Below the pieces are notes generated by a model. That model did no database searches, had not been told where the DNA came from, and was given only the letters and a program-made list of their open reading frames with translations. From Candidatus Pelagibacter sp. (GTDB taxonomy: Bacteria; Pseudomonadota; Alphaproteobacteria; Pelagibacterales; Pelagibacteraceae): 6,601 nucleotides of DNA. The stretch spans positions 1 to 6,601 of the forward strand of contig JAOHFB010000034.1 in the NCBI GenBank assembly GCA_028097785.1, read 5' to 3'. How positions within the stretch are numbered: the first letter of the stretch is position 1; every line of letters begins with the position of its first letter. Shown in pieces: positions 1 to 6,177 of the stretch. A program made the position numbers and the translations under genes.

Positions 1-166
1 CTGAATATTTTTTATTAGATATAATTAAATAATTATTAAAATTTTTTACTTTATCGCTTAGAGATTTATCACTATCCGCAAATATGATCTTAAAATTTAA
101 GTCCAAACTAAGCTCTTCAAGAACATGATATAATGAAGTAAACTTATATATTATTAAATTCTGCAA
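1..166 (-). CDS. N-terminal part of an unrecognised minus-strand protein, cut by the left edge
   Basis: Read on the minus strand, the frame stays open from inside the next gene to the window edge. It gives a protein-like sequence (roughly LQNLIIYKFTSLYHVLEELS, then acidic and Lys-rich stretches with FKIIFADSDKSLSD and NYLIISNKKYS). There is no in-frame ATG. The TTG at 166-164 gives the most natural N-terminus and leaves 18 bases before the divergent transpeptidase start; a GTG at 172-170 is the alternative. Alternating hydrophobic strands (LIIY, FKIIFAD, NYLIIS) and an amphipathic helix would fit the start of a receiver-like alpha/beta domain. I recall, with weak confidence, a response-regulator-like winged-helix protein beside this type of L,D-transpeptidase in alphaproteobacteria. 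That is inference: no DNA-binding domain is in view. Function is otherwise unknown. Confidence 0.55.
   Translation of the reverse strand, partial: MQNLIIYKFTSLYHVLEELSLDLNFKIIFADSDKSLSDKVKNFNNYLIISNKKYS
126..134 (+). promoter_or_regulatory. Extended -10 promoter for the L,D-transpeptidase gene
   Basis: The bases TGATATAAT form a perfect extended -10 element (TGn followed by consensus TATAAT at 129-134). No convincing -35 hexamer lies 16-18 bases upstream, which is common for extended -10 promoters. A start site near 141 would give a leader of about 44 bases before the ATG at 185. The element lies inside the divergent edge gene, as expected where genes leave no intergenic room. TATAAT can arise by chance in DNA this AT-rich, so the TG extension and the good position carry the call. 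Confidence 0.45.
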
Positions 167-184
167 TCTCACAGAAAAGAGAAT

Positions 185-679
185 ATGATAATTTATGTAA
201 AAAATAAACACACTCTTCAAATAGATGAATTTAAATTTAGATGCTGTATTGGAAAAAAAGGATTAACTGGGAATAAAAAAGAGGGAGATAAAAAAACGCC
301 AAAAGGAACATTTAAAATTGAAAATCTCTATTTTAGGAAAGATCGTAAGAAAATGCCGTCAACTTCACTAAAATGCGTTGAAATTAAAGATGACATGGGT
401 TGGTGTGATGATATTCGTTTACCCAGAAAATATAACAGACTTTTAAAGTTAGAGAAAAAAATTGGACATGAAAGATTAAAAAGAAAAGATCATAAATATG
501 ATTTCCTAATTCCAATTAAGTACAACTTTAACAAACCTATTACCAATCTAGGCAGCTGCATCTTTATTCACTTAACTAAAAATTACAAACCAACAGCTGG
601 ATGTGTTGCTTTAAAAGAAAAAGATTTTTTGATAATGCTTAAATTAATTAAAAAAAATTCAAAAATAAAAATTTTTTAA
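185..679 (+). CDS. YkuD-family L,D-transpeptidase (COG3786-like), 164 aa
   Basis: This is a small single-domain protein of the YkuD / L,D-transpeptidase catalytic fold. The family forms or remodels peptidoglycan cross-links, or attaches proteins, through a catalytic cysteine. Visible hallmarks are the GDKKTPKGTF block (about residues 34-43), the WCDD segment near 73-76, and the active-site region SCIFIHL...PTAGCVAL with His129 and catalytic Cys140. The TAGC form replaces the classical S/T-H-G-C and is, from memory, usual for the COG3786-like branch. The ATG at 185 is chosen because MIIYVKNKHTL matches the normal start of this branch; a weak AAGAGA lies just upstream. No signal peptide or membrane anchor is visible, so how it reaches the periplasm is unclear. 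Its stop shares the TTAA at 676-679 with the convergent yggS stop. A promoter candidate is at 126-134. The family call is firm; the exact reaction is inferred. Confidence 0.85.
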   Translation: MIIYVKNKHTLQIDEFKFRCCIGKKGLTGNKKEGDKKTPKGTFKIENLYFRKDRKKMPSTSLKCVEIKDDMGWCDDIRLPRKYNRLLKLEKKIGHERLKRKDHKYDFLIPIKYNFNKPITNLGSCIFIHLTKNYKPTAGCVALKEKDFLIMLKLIKKNSKIKIF

Positions 680-1335
680 AATCTTTGACCAAAAATACTC
701 GAACCAACCCTAACAAACGTTGAAAGGTGTTTAGTGGCAACAAGAAAATCTGAAGACATTCCCATGCTTAATTCATTAAGTTCTAGGGTTTTATTTAATT
801 CTTTCATCTCTTCAAAGTAGTGTTCTGGATCAATATTTGCAGGAGGAATACACATTAAACCAATTAAATCCAAATCAATTTCTTTGCAGTAAGAAACAAG
901 TTTGCTCACATAATTTTTATTTATCCCAGATTTTTGATTTTCATCACCAATATTAACCTGTAAAAATATTTTGATTTTTTTATTTATTTTATTTTGTTCA
1001 TCAGCAATTTTTTTAGCAAGTTTTTCGCTATCTACTGAATGAATATAATCAAATATTTGAACTGCAGATTTCACTTTATTTGTTTGTAATTTTCCAATCA
1101 TATGTAATTTTATTTCAGAATTTGTTTTTTTTATCTCAGTCCATTTTTCAATTGCTTCCTGGACTTTATTTTCACCATAGTCTATATGACCATGCTCTAT
1201 AAGAGGAAAGATTTTGTCGATTTTGAAAGTCTTTGATACAGCAATAATTTTGGGATTATTATTAATATTGAGCTTATTAAGATGAATTTTAATATTATTT
1301 TCGATATCTAATAAATTTTTAACAGTATTATGCAT
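676..1335 (-). CDS. yggS: YggS/PLPBP-family pyridoxal-phosphate homeostasis protein, 219 aa
   Basis: This is a cytoplasmic PLP-binding protein with the alanine-racemase-like N-terminal TIM-barrel fold. The family buffers PLP and affects amino-acid and vitamin B6 balance; it is not a racemase. Visible motifs are IIAVSKTFK with the PLP-linking Lys35, YGENKVQE (53-60), HMIGKLQTNKVK (78-89), IHSVDS (98-103), the GLMCIPP segment (159-165), and the phosphate-binding end SMGMSSDF...VRVGSSIFGQR (190-218). The length is normal for the family. The frame extends upstream to an ATG at 1407, but the extra 24 residues are hydrophobic, unlike the family and antisense to the neighbour, so the ATG at 1335-1333 (MHNTVKNLL) is preferred. 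It has no Shine-Dalgarno site. It is divergent from the ThiE-like gene with only 6-9 bases between starts, and convergent with the transpeptidase gene with overlapping stops. Confidence 0.9.
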   Translation of the reverse strand: MHNTVKNLLDIENNIKIHLNKLNINNNPKIIAVSKTFKIDKIFPLIEHGHIDYGENKVQEAIEKWTEIKKTNSEIKLHMIGKLQTNKVKSAVQIFDYIHSVDSEKLAKKIADEQNKINKKIKIFLQVNIGDENQKSGINKNYVSKLVSYCKEIDLDLIGLMCIPPANIDPEHYFEEMKELNKTLELNELSMGMSSDFLVATKHLSTFVRVGSSIFGQRF

Positions 1336-1344
1336 ATAAATATG

Positions 1345-1860
1345 ATGAGAAAATATTACTTTATTAATAAATTTGACACAAATAATATCGATAAACAAGA
1401 TAAACAAACCACGATAATTTACAGAAACTACTCGTCAAAAATAACTAACCAAGCACTTATTTTAAAAATTAAAAGATATTGTAAAAAAAAATCAGTTAAA
1501 TTTTATTTATCAAATAATATTAAGATGGCAATCAAGCTAGATTTAGATGGAGCTTATATCCCAGCTTTTAACAATGATTTTAAACATTTAGCATACTCTT
1601 ACAAAAAGAGCTTTAAAATTGTTGGCTCTGCTCACAACCTTAAAGAAATTAGAACAAAGGAAAATCAAAATGTAAGCAAAATTTTCTTATCATCTTTATT
1701 TAAAAAAAATAAAAATTTTTTAGGTATAAATAAATTTAAAACACTCTCTAAACTAACTAAAAGAAATATTGTTGTACTTGGTGGAATTTCAAACCAAAAT
1801 AAGAAAAAATTATATCTATTAAATCAATCTGACTTTGCAGGAATATCTTTTTTTGAATAA
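1345..1860 (+). CDS. Short, degenerate ThiE/TenI-like TIM-barrel protein, 171 aa
   Basis: The fold order matches the thiamine-phosphate synthase / TenI family: a first strand IIYRNYSSK (24-32), FYLSNN (53-58), DGAYIPAFN (68-76), KIVGSAHNLKE (91-101), KIFLSSLFKKNKN (112-124), GINKFKTLSKL, and the phosphate-binding NIVVLGGISNQN (141-152) with a closing AGISF strand. It is about 40 residues shorter than a typical ThiE. Key positions have drifted: the DGVHLGQxD block is DGAYIPAFN, and the Asp of the N-D Mg site is Asn, so ordinary thiamine-phosphate synthesis is doubtful. Starts at 1330 and 1342 are possible; 1345 (MRKYYFINKF) fits best, with no Shine-Dalgarno site at any of them. It is divergent from yggS, which hints at a shared cofactor role but does not prove it. 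Often annotated simply as thiE; I would call it ThiE-like of unknown activity. It ends at the hairpin terminator. Confidence 0.72.
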   Translation: MRKYYFINKFDTNNIDKQDKQTTIIYRNYSSKITNQALILKIKRYCKKKSVKFYLSNNIKMAIKLDLDGAYIPAFNNDFKHLAYSYKKSFKIVGSAHNLKEIRTKENQNVSKIFLSSLFKKNKNFLGINKFKTLSKLTKRNIVVLGGISNQNKKKLYLLNQSDFAGISFFE

Positions 1861-1890
1861 AAAAAAGGCCCCTTGAAAGGGGCCCTTTAA
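1861..1890. terminator. Bidirectional intrinsic terminator between ThiE-like and porin genes
   Basis: A GC-rich hairpin has a 7-bp stem GGCCCCT (1867-1873) / AGGGGCC (1878-1884) around a TGAA tetraloop. On the minus strand it is followed by an unbroken run of eight T (complement of 1859-1866), a textbook terminator for the porin transcript. On the plus strand a weaker CTTTAATATTT tail follows, so it can also end the ThiE-like transcript. It sits exactly between convergent genes, and its GC content stands out sharply from its surroundings. Confidence 0.9.
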
Positions 1891-1908
1891 TATTTAATTT
1901 AGATTAAA

Positions 1909-2859
1909 TTAGAATGCAAATGAAGCACCTAATTTCCATCTTTCTGCTGTATTACCTGTAGTATTACCAAGTCCAGAAGCCTCATAATTAGCCGCTGTAA
2001 GTGTCATACCACCAGTAGTGTATGAAACAGAGATCATTTCAAACTCTTCGTCAACTGATTGACCTGAAGTTGAGTGAGCTTCTTCACCGTATGATACAGA
2101 TAAATCATCTGTTACTGTGTAAGAAATTTTGAAAGAATCCATTTCTTCATCAGTTCCAGCAGCTGTATCGCTTTCAGTGTTTGACACTGCAGCTGTGAAT
2201 GATCCCATAGCATAAGAAGCCTTCATAGTTGTTACGTCAGATTTTTCACCAGTTACCGTAGAACCATTTTCACCAGCTCCATAACTTACAGATAAACCTT
2301 CGATACCAGTATACGTTGCAGCCCAAGCTGAAGTAGACTCGATATCAGTAGTTGATCCACTGTATGATGCTGATAAAGCAACACCATCTACGATTGATGG
2401 GAACGTGTAGTTTATTGATTTGTTGTCAGATGCTGAAGAACCAGCCATTGATGTGTACTTAGTGTTTGCACCAGTATATGTGAAACCGTTATCCCATATA
2501 TCACCAGCAGCAGTAGTATCTAAAGCTGACTGTGCGTTTCCAGTACCATCACCAGCAACTACGATAGATCCTAAAGTATCAGAACTTACAGTAATTGAGT
2601 GAGAGTCAAAACCTGAAGCAACGTTATCACCGTGATCAAGTACGAAAGATAAAGCTACGCTTAGACCATTATCTAATTCCCCACCACCTGAGAAAGTTAA
2701 TTGGTTACCCATAGTGATTGATTTACCACCATCAGTACCAGAGTTGTTTTTAATCCCAATAGAAGCTGAACCAGCTACTGACATTTCGCCAGCGTATGCT
2801 GTTGTAGCTACTAGAGATCCTGCTAATGCAGTTAAACCTAGTTTTTTAAATTTGTTCAT
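1909..2859 (-). CDS. Outer-membrane porin (alphaproteobacterial Gram-negative porin family), 316 aa
   Basis: A beta-barrel porin for passive uptake of small solutes across the outer membrane. The N-terminus has a Sec signal peptide: basic MNKFKK, a hydrophobic stretch, and signal peptidase I site AYA|GE after residue 23. The mature part is rich in Gly, Ser, Thr and Asp with many alternating amphipathic strands (such as LTFSGGGELDNGLSVALSF and FKISYTVTDDLSVSYG). It contains no Cys and ends in WKLGASFAF, a C-terminal aromatic beta-signal for the BAM machinery. The length is usual for such porins. GC content is visibly higher than in its neighbours and codons look selected (GGT, GCT, GTT), both fitting very high expression. 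It is the only gene here with a strong Shine-Dalgarno site (2868-2874) and has a strong terminator at its 3' end. Substrate specificity cannot be read from sequence. It is transcribed alone. Confidence 0.88.
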   Translation of the reverse strand: MNKFKKLGLTALAGSLVATTAYAGEMSVAGSASIGIKNNSGTDGGKSITMGNQLTFSGGGELDNGLSVALSFVLDHGDNVASGFDSHSITVSSDTLGSIVVAGDGTGNAQSALDTTAAGDIWDNGFTYTGANTKYTSMAGSSASDNKSINYTFPSIVDGVALSASYSGSTTDIESTSAWAATYTGIEGLSVSYGAGENGSTVTGEKSDVTTMKASYAMGSFTAAVSNTESDTAAGTDEEMDSFKISYTVTDDLSVSYGEEAHSTSGQSVDEEFEMISVSYTTGGMTLTAANYEASGLGNTTGNTAERWKLGASFAF

Positions 2860-2867
2860 ATTAATTA

Positions 2868-2874
2868 CTCCTTT
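2868..2874 (-). promoter_or_regulatory. Strong ribosome binding site of the porin gene
   Basis: On the minus strand AAAGGAG ends 8 bases before the ATG at 2859-2857, a near-ideal Shine-Dalgarno site and spacing. It fixes the porin start. None of the other genes in the window has a comparable site, which fits a particularly highly translated porin. Confidence 0.85.
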
Positions 2875-3053
2875 GTTTAATGTTAATTATTAATAATAAA
2901 CACTGGCTTTTTATCATTTTTAATGGAATTTTTTTTCTAAATTTAAAATTATTGTTAAAAAAACTACAAGTGTTGCATTTTTACATCACTATTTATCTTA
3001 TATTTACATATATTTGGTAAATTTGAAAATTTATGTTGTATAAGCGTAAATAT
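2875..3053. other. Divergent AT-rich intergenic region between porin and DUF3576 operon
   Basis: This is the longest non-coding stretch in the window and must hold the porin promoter on the minus strand and the operon promoter on the plus strand. On the plus strand, TATAAG at 3039-3044 is a possible -10 whose start site would fall almost at the ATG at 3054, giving a near-leaderless message; no -35 is evident. For the porin I see only weak candidates, such as AATAAT on the minus strand at 2953-2948. Two small dyads are present: ATTATTAATAAT at 2886-2897 and ATTTAC-9-GTAAAT at 3002-3022. Both could occur by chance in sequence this AT-rich. No RNA gene or riboswitch is recognisable. Confidence 0.5.
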
Positions 3054-3602
3054 ATGAAAATTAAATCAGTCTCCATACACTTTTTGAGAATATTATTTTT
3101 TTGCACATTATCGGCATTTTTTTTAATTGGCTGTAAAGGAATACCTGGTGGTGACGCAAGAAAATTTCCTGACGATCCAAAATTAAGAGTTAAAAAGAAC
3201 ATGGAAGAAGGTCGTGGGTTTAAATTGAAAGACTCTATTAAAAAAGGTCGGGGTGGAGTATTTGAATTTGCAAGCTCTAACGAATTATGGAGGGCTTCTC
3301 TAGATGTAATAGATTTTATGCCTCTTAGTTCAGTTAATTATAGCGGTGGAATTATAATCACTGATTGGTACTCAAATGAAAAAAAAAAAAATGAGAGTAT
3401 AAAAATTACAATTCGATTTCTTACAAATGAAATTAGATCTGATGCCTTGGATATAAAAATTTTTACGAGAATCTGTAAAGAAAATTTAATTAATTGTAAA
3501 TATATTAACTCAAATGAAACTATAATAAATGAGTTAAGAAATGAAATATTAAAAAAAGCGACCAAGTATCAAAAAGAAGCGAAAGATAAGAAGAAGAAAT
3601 AA
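3054..3602 (+). CDS. DUF3576-domain lipoprotein, 182 aa
   Basis: A predicted lipoprotein of the alphaproteobacterial DUF3576 family, of unknown function. A lipoprotein signal peptide runs from MKIKSVSIHF through a hydrophobic core to the lipobox FLIGC, with lipidated Cys27. The conserved core is NELWRASLDVIDFMPLSS (76-93) followed by GGIIITDWYS (98-107), a signature I recognise for this family. The C-terminus is a Lys-rich tail (about 168-182). Start 3054 gives a normal signal peptide; an in-frame ATG at 3033 would add seven residues (MLYKRKY) and cannot be excluded. No Shine-Dalgarno site is visible. It heads the operon with leuS (40-base gap) and lptE, an arrangement common in alphaproteobacteria. 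An outer-membrane or periplasmic role is inferred from the lipobox and the LptE neighbour. A 13-A run at 3379-3391 lies inside the coding sequence. Confidence 0.85.
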   Translation: MKIKSVSIHFLRILFFCTLSAFFLIGCKGIPGGDARKFPDDPKLRVKKNMEEGRGFKLKDSIKKGRGGVFEFASSNELWRASLDVIDFMPLSSVNYSGGIIITDWYSNEKKKNESIKITIRFLTNEIRSDALDIKIFTRICKENLINCKYINSNETIINELRNEILKKATKYQKEAKDKKKK

Positions 3603-3642
3603 ATAATTTTAAAAACTGTGGTCATAATTAATAATTAATTTT

Positions 3643-6177
3643 GTGGAAAGATATAATTTTAAAGAGACTGAATCAAAATGGCAAAAAATTTGGGAAAGTA
3701 AAAAAACTTTTTCAACAAATATAGATAAAAATAGAAAAAAATTTTATTGCTTAGAAATGTTTCCCTATCCATCTGGAAAAATTCATATGGGTCATGTAAG
3801 AAATTATACAATTGGTGATGTATTAGCGAGATATAAAACTTTACAAAATTATAATGTTCTTCATCCAATGGGTTGGGATTCATTCGGTATGCCGGCTGAA
3901 AATGCAGCAAGACAAAACAAATTAGACCCCAAAACATGGACTGAAAAAAATATTTCAGTAATGAAAACACAGCTAAAAAAACTAGGTTTATCCATCGACT
4001 GGAATAAAGAAATTTCAACTTGCTCTCCCGATTATTATAAACATCAACAAGAGTTTTTTTTGCAATTATATGAAAAAGGTCTAGTCTACAGAAAGGAAAG
4101 TTATGTTAACTGGGATCCAGTAGATAATACAGTTTTGGCCAACGAACAAGTAATAGATGGTAAAGGTTGGCGATCAGGAGCAATTGTTGAAAGAAAAAAA
4201 CTAAATCAGTGGTTTTTTAAAATTACCAAATTTTCAAAAGAACTACTTGAAAGCTTAGACAGTCTTAAAGATTGGCCAAATAAAGTTAAGGTAATGCAAA
4301 AAAATTGGATTGGAAAATCCTACGGCTGTGAAATCAAATTTAAGATACACTCAGATAAAGAGGTTAAAGAAATTAAATGTTATACTACTAGACCAGACAC
4401 ATTGTTTGGTATGTCGTTCTTGGCAGTTTCAGTTGATCATCCAATTGCAAAATTTTATGCAAATGATGCTGAATTTATCAAATTTAAAAAAGAATGTTCT
4501 AAAACTGGTACAACAGAAGAATCCATTGCGGCAGCCGAAAAACTTGGATTTAAAACTGATTTACTAGCAACTAATCCTTTAGATGAAAATATAAAAGTAC
4601 CTGTTTATTTTGCTAACTTTGTTTTAATGGATTATGGATTGGGTGCTGTATTTGGTTGTCCAGCGCATGATCAAAGGGATTTAGATTTTGCAAAAAAATA
4701 TAATTTAAAAGTTACAGCAGTGGTAAGACCTGAAAAAAATAAAGAATTTTTAGTTAACGAAAAAGCTTTTACAGGGTCTGGATACTTATTTAATTCTAAA
4801 TTTTTAAATAATTTAAAAGTTCCTGAAGAGTCAATTGATAAAACTATCAACTATTTAGAAAAAAATAATATTGGTTATAGAAAAACTAATTACAGACTAA
4901 AAGATTGGGGGATTTCACGACAGAGATATTGGGGCTGTCCAATCCCAATTGCATATGACGAGAAAAATAATCCAATTAAAATTCCAAGAAATATGCTACC
5001 TGTTCAGCTACCAAAAATTGATCAATTAAGTTCTACGGGTAATCCTCTTGATGAAATGGAGGAGTGGAAAAATATTGTTATAGACGGCAAAAAATGTATT
5101 AGAGAGACAGATACTCTAGACACCTTTGTTGACTCTTCATGGTATTTTTTAAGGTTTTGTTCACCACAAAATAAAGAGTATGGATTTGATGTTGATGAAA
5201 TCAAATATTGGATGCCAGTAGATCAATATATTGGTGGTGTAGAGCATGCCATTTTACATCTTTTATACTCTAGATTTTTTATGCAAGCTTTATCATACCA
5301 AAATAAAAGAGTTAATATTCAAGAACCATTCAGCGGTTTATTCACGCAAGGTATGGTCTGTCATGAAACTTATAAAGATAAAAATAATAATTGGGTTAGT
5401 CCAGATGAACTAATTACTAAAGATGGGAAAAAATTTTTAAAAGAATCAAAGGAGCCAGTAAAAATTGGACCTTCAGAATCAATGTCAAAATCAAAAAAAA
5501 ATACTATAGATCCTGAAAAAATTATAAAAGATTATGGGGCTGACTCTGTTAGACTATTTATCTTGTCTGACAGCCCACCAGAAAAAGACGTTCAGTGGTC
5601 AGATGAAGGGATAAATTCATCATATAAATTTATTCAAAAACTATGGGTTTTAAATCAAAAAATTATTAAAGAAATAGAAGCCAATCATCCACCTAGTGAA
5701 AATAACGATCTAGAAAAAATAACGAATAAATTCATTAAAGAAATTACTCATAATATTGAAAATTTTTCCTACAATAAAATAATCGCTAATTTTCATGAGA
5801 CTTACTCGGCTTTAAATAAGATAGTTTTGAACAAAATTGAAAAAAAGAAATTAGTTGATAACTATAAAAAAATATTAGTAGTTATTAGCCCTGTATTACC
5901 TCACTTTTCAAATGAGTGTATGGAAATGATAGGTGTTAAAGAAAATCTACTATGGCCAAAGGTTGAAGAAAAATTTTTATTTGAAGATAATGTTAAATTT
6001 ATTATTCAATTTAATGGTAAAACAAGAAAGATTATAGTCTCAAAAAAGGACACAACTGAAAATTTGTTAATTGATAAGATAAAAGAGGACAATAAATTAA
6101 ATGAATATCTCAATAATAAAAATATTAAAAAAAAGATATTTATCCCTAATAAACTAATTAATATAATAATAAATTAA
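3643..6177 (+). CDS. leuS: Leucyl-tRNA synthetase, 844 aa
   Basis: A cytoplasmic class I synthetase that charges tRNA-Leu with leucine using ATP. The start is GTG at 3643, giving the family-typical [14 protein letters not shown]; no Shine-Dalgarno site precedes it. Domains in order: Rossmann core with HIGH motif HMGH (48-51) in [13 protein letters not shown]1 editing domain with the Thr-rich TTRPDT (248-253) and the conserved editing Asp343 in GCPAHDQRD; core resuming with [14 protein letters not shown] (418-431) and [23 protein letters not shown] (527-536); the KMSKS loop, here SMSKS (613-617), followed by [20 protein letters not shown]; anticodon-binding helical domain; and a C-terminal domain beginning about [11 protein letters not shown]. 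The length is close to that of E. coli LeuRS (860). Editing residues look intact. The first Lys of KMSKS is Ser; the functionally central second Lys (616) is kept. It sits between the DUF3576 gene and lptE. Confidence 0.98.
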   Translation: MERYNFKETESKWQKIWESKKTFSTNIDKNRKKFYCLEMFPYPSGKIHMGHVRNYTIGDVLARYKTLQNYNVLHPMGWDSFGMPAENAARQNKLDPKTWTEKNISVMKTQLKKLGLSIDWNKEISTCSPDYYKHQQEFFLQLYEKGLVYRKESYVNWDPVDNTVLANEQVIDGKGWRSGAIVERKKLNQWFFKITKFSKELLESLDSLKDWPNKVKVMQKNWIGKSYGCEIKFKIHSDKEVKEIKCYTTRPDTLFGMSFLAVSVDHPIAKFYANDAEFIKFKKECSKTGTTEESIAAAEKLGFKTDLLATNPLDENIKVPVYFANFVLMDYGLGAVFGCPAHDQRDLDFAKKYNLKVTAVVRPEKNKEFLVNEKAFTGSGYLFNSKFLNNLKVPEESIDKTINYLEKNNIGYRKTNYRLKDWGISRQRYWGCPIPIAYDEKNNPIKIPRNMLPVQLPKIDQLSSTGNPLDEMEEWKNIVIDGKKCIRETDTLDTFVDSSWYFLRFCSPQNKEYGFDVDEIKYWMPVDQYIGGVEHAILHLLYSRFFMQALSYQNKRVNIQEPFSGLFTQGMVCHETYKDKNNNWVSPDELITKDGKKFLKESKEPVKIGPSESMSKSKKNTIDPEKIIKDYGADSVRLFILSDSPPEKDVQWSDEGINSSYKFIQKLWVLNQKIIKEIEANHPPSENNDLEKITNKFIKEITHNIENFSYNKIIANFHETYSALNKIVLNKIEKKKLVDNYKKILVVISPVLPHFSNECMEMIGVKENLLWPKVEEKFLFEDNVKFIIQFNGKTRKIIVSKKDTTENLLIDKIKEDNKLNEYLNNKNIKKKIFIPNKLINIIIN

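Noticed and set aside
1336..1407. Upstream extension of yggS by 24 residues to an ATG at 1407
   Set aside because: The extension is hydrophobic, not part of the family, and lies antisense to the start of the ThiE-like gene; MHNTVKNLL at 1335 matches the usual N-terminus.
2420..2602. 60-aa plus-strand open frame inside the porin gene
   Set aside because: It is antisense to a high-confidence porin and exists because the GC-rich, codon-biased porin lacks stops on the opposite strand; no family resemblance.
2886..2897. Perfect 12-bp palindrome ATTATTAATAAT in the porin leader
   Set aside because: It is made only of A and T in very AT-rich DNA, where such palindromes are expected by chance; not called as an operator.
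2993..3202. 69-aa minus-strand open frame overlapping the DUF3576 gene start
   Set aside because: It is antisense to the lipoprotein signal peptide and lipobox; its composition mirrors the real gene and there is no ribosome binding site.
3338..3565. 75-aa minus-strand frame inside the DUF3576 gene
   Set aside because: A shadow of Lys-rich coding sequence, giving Phe-rich nonsense.
3659..4018. 119-aa minus-strand frame inside leuS
   Set aside because: Antisense to the conserved HIGH-motif region of leuS; Phe- and Leu-rich composition comes from complementing Lys codons.
4310..4567. 85-aa plus-strand frame in leuS in another phase
   Set aside because: It overlaps the CP1 editing domain of an intact leuS; there is no sign of a frameshift or a separate product.
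5022..5204. 60-aa minus-strand frame inside leuS
   Set aside because: Antisense shadow of the conserved DTFVDSSW region.
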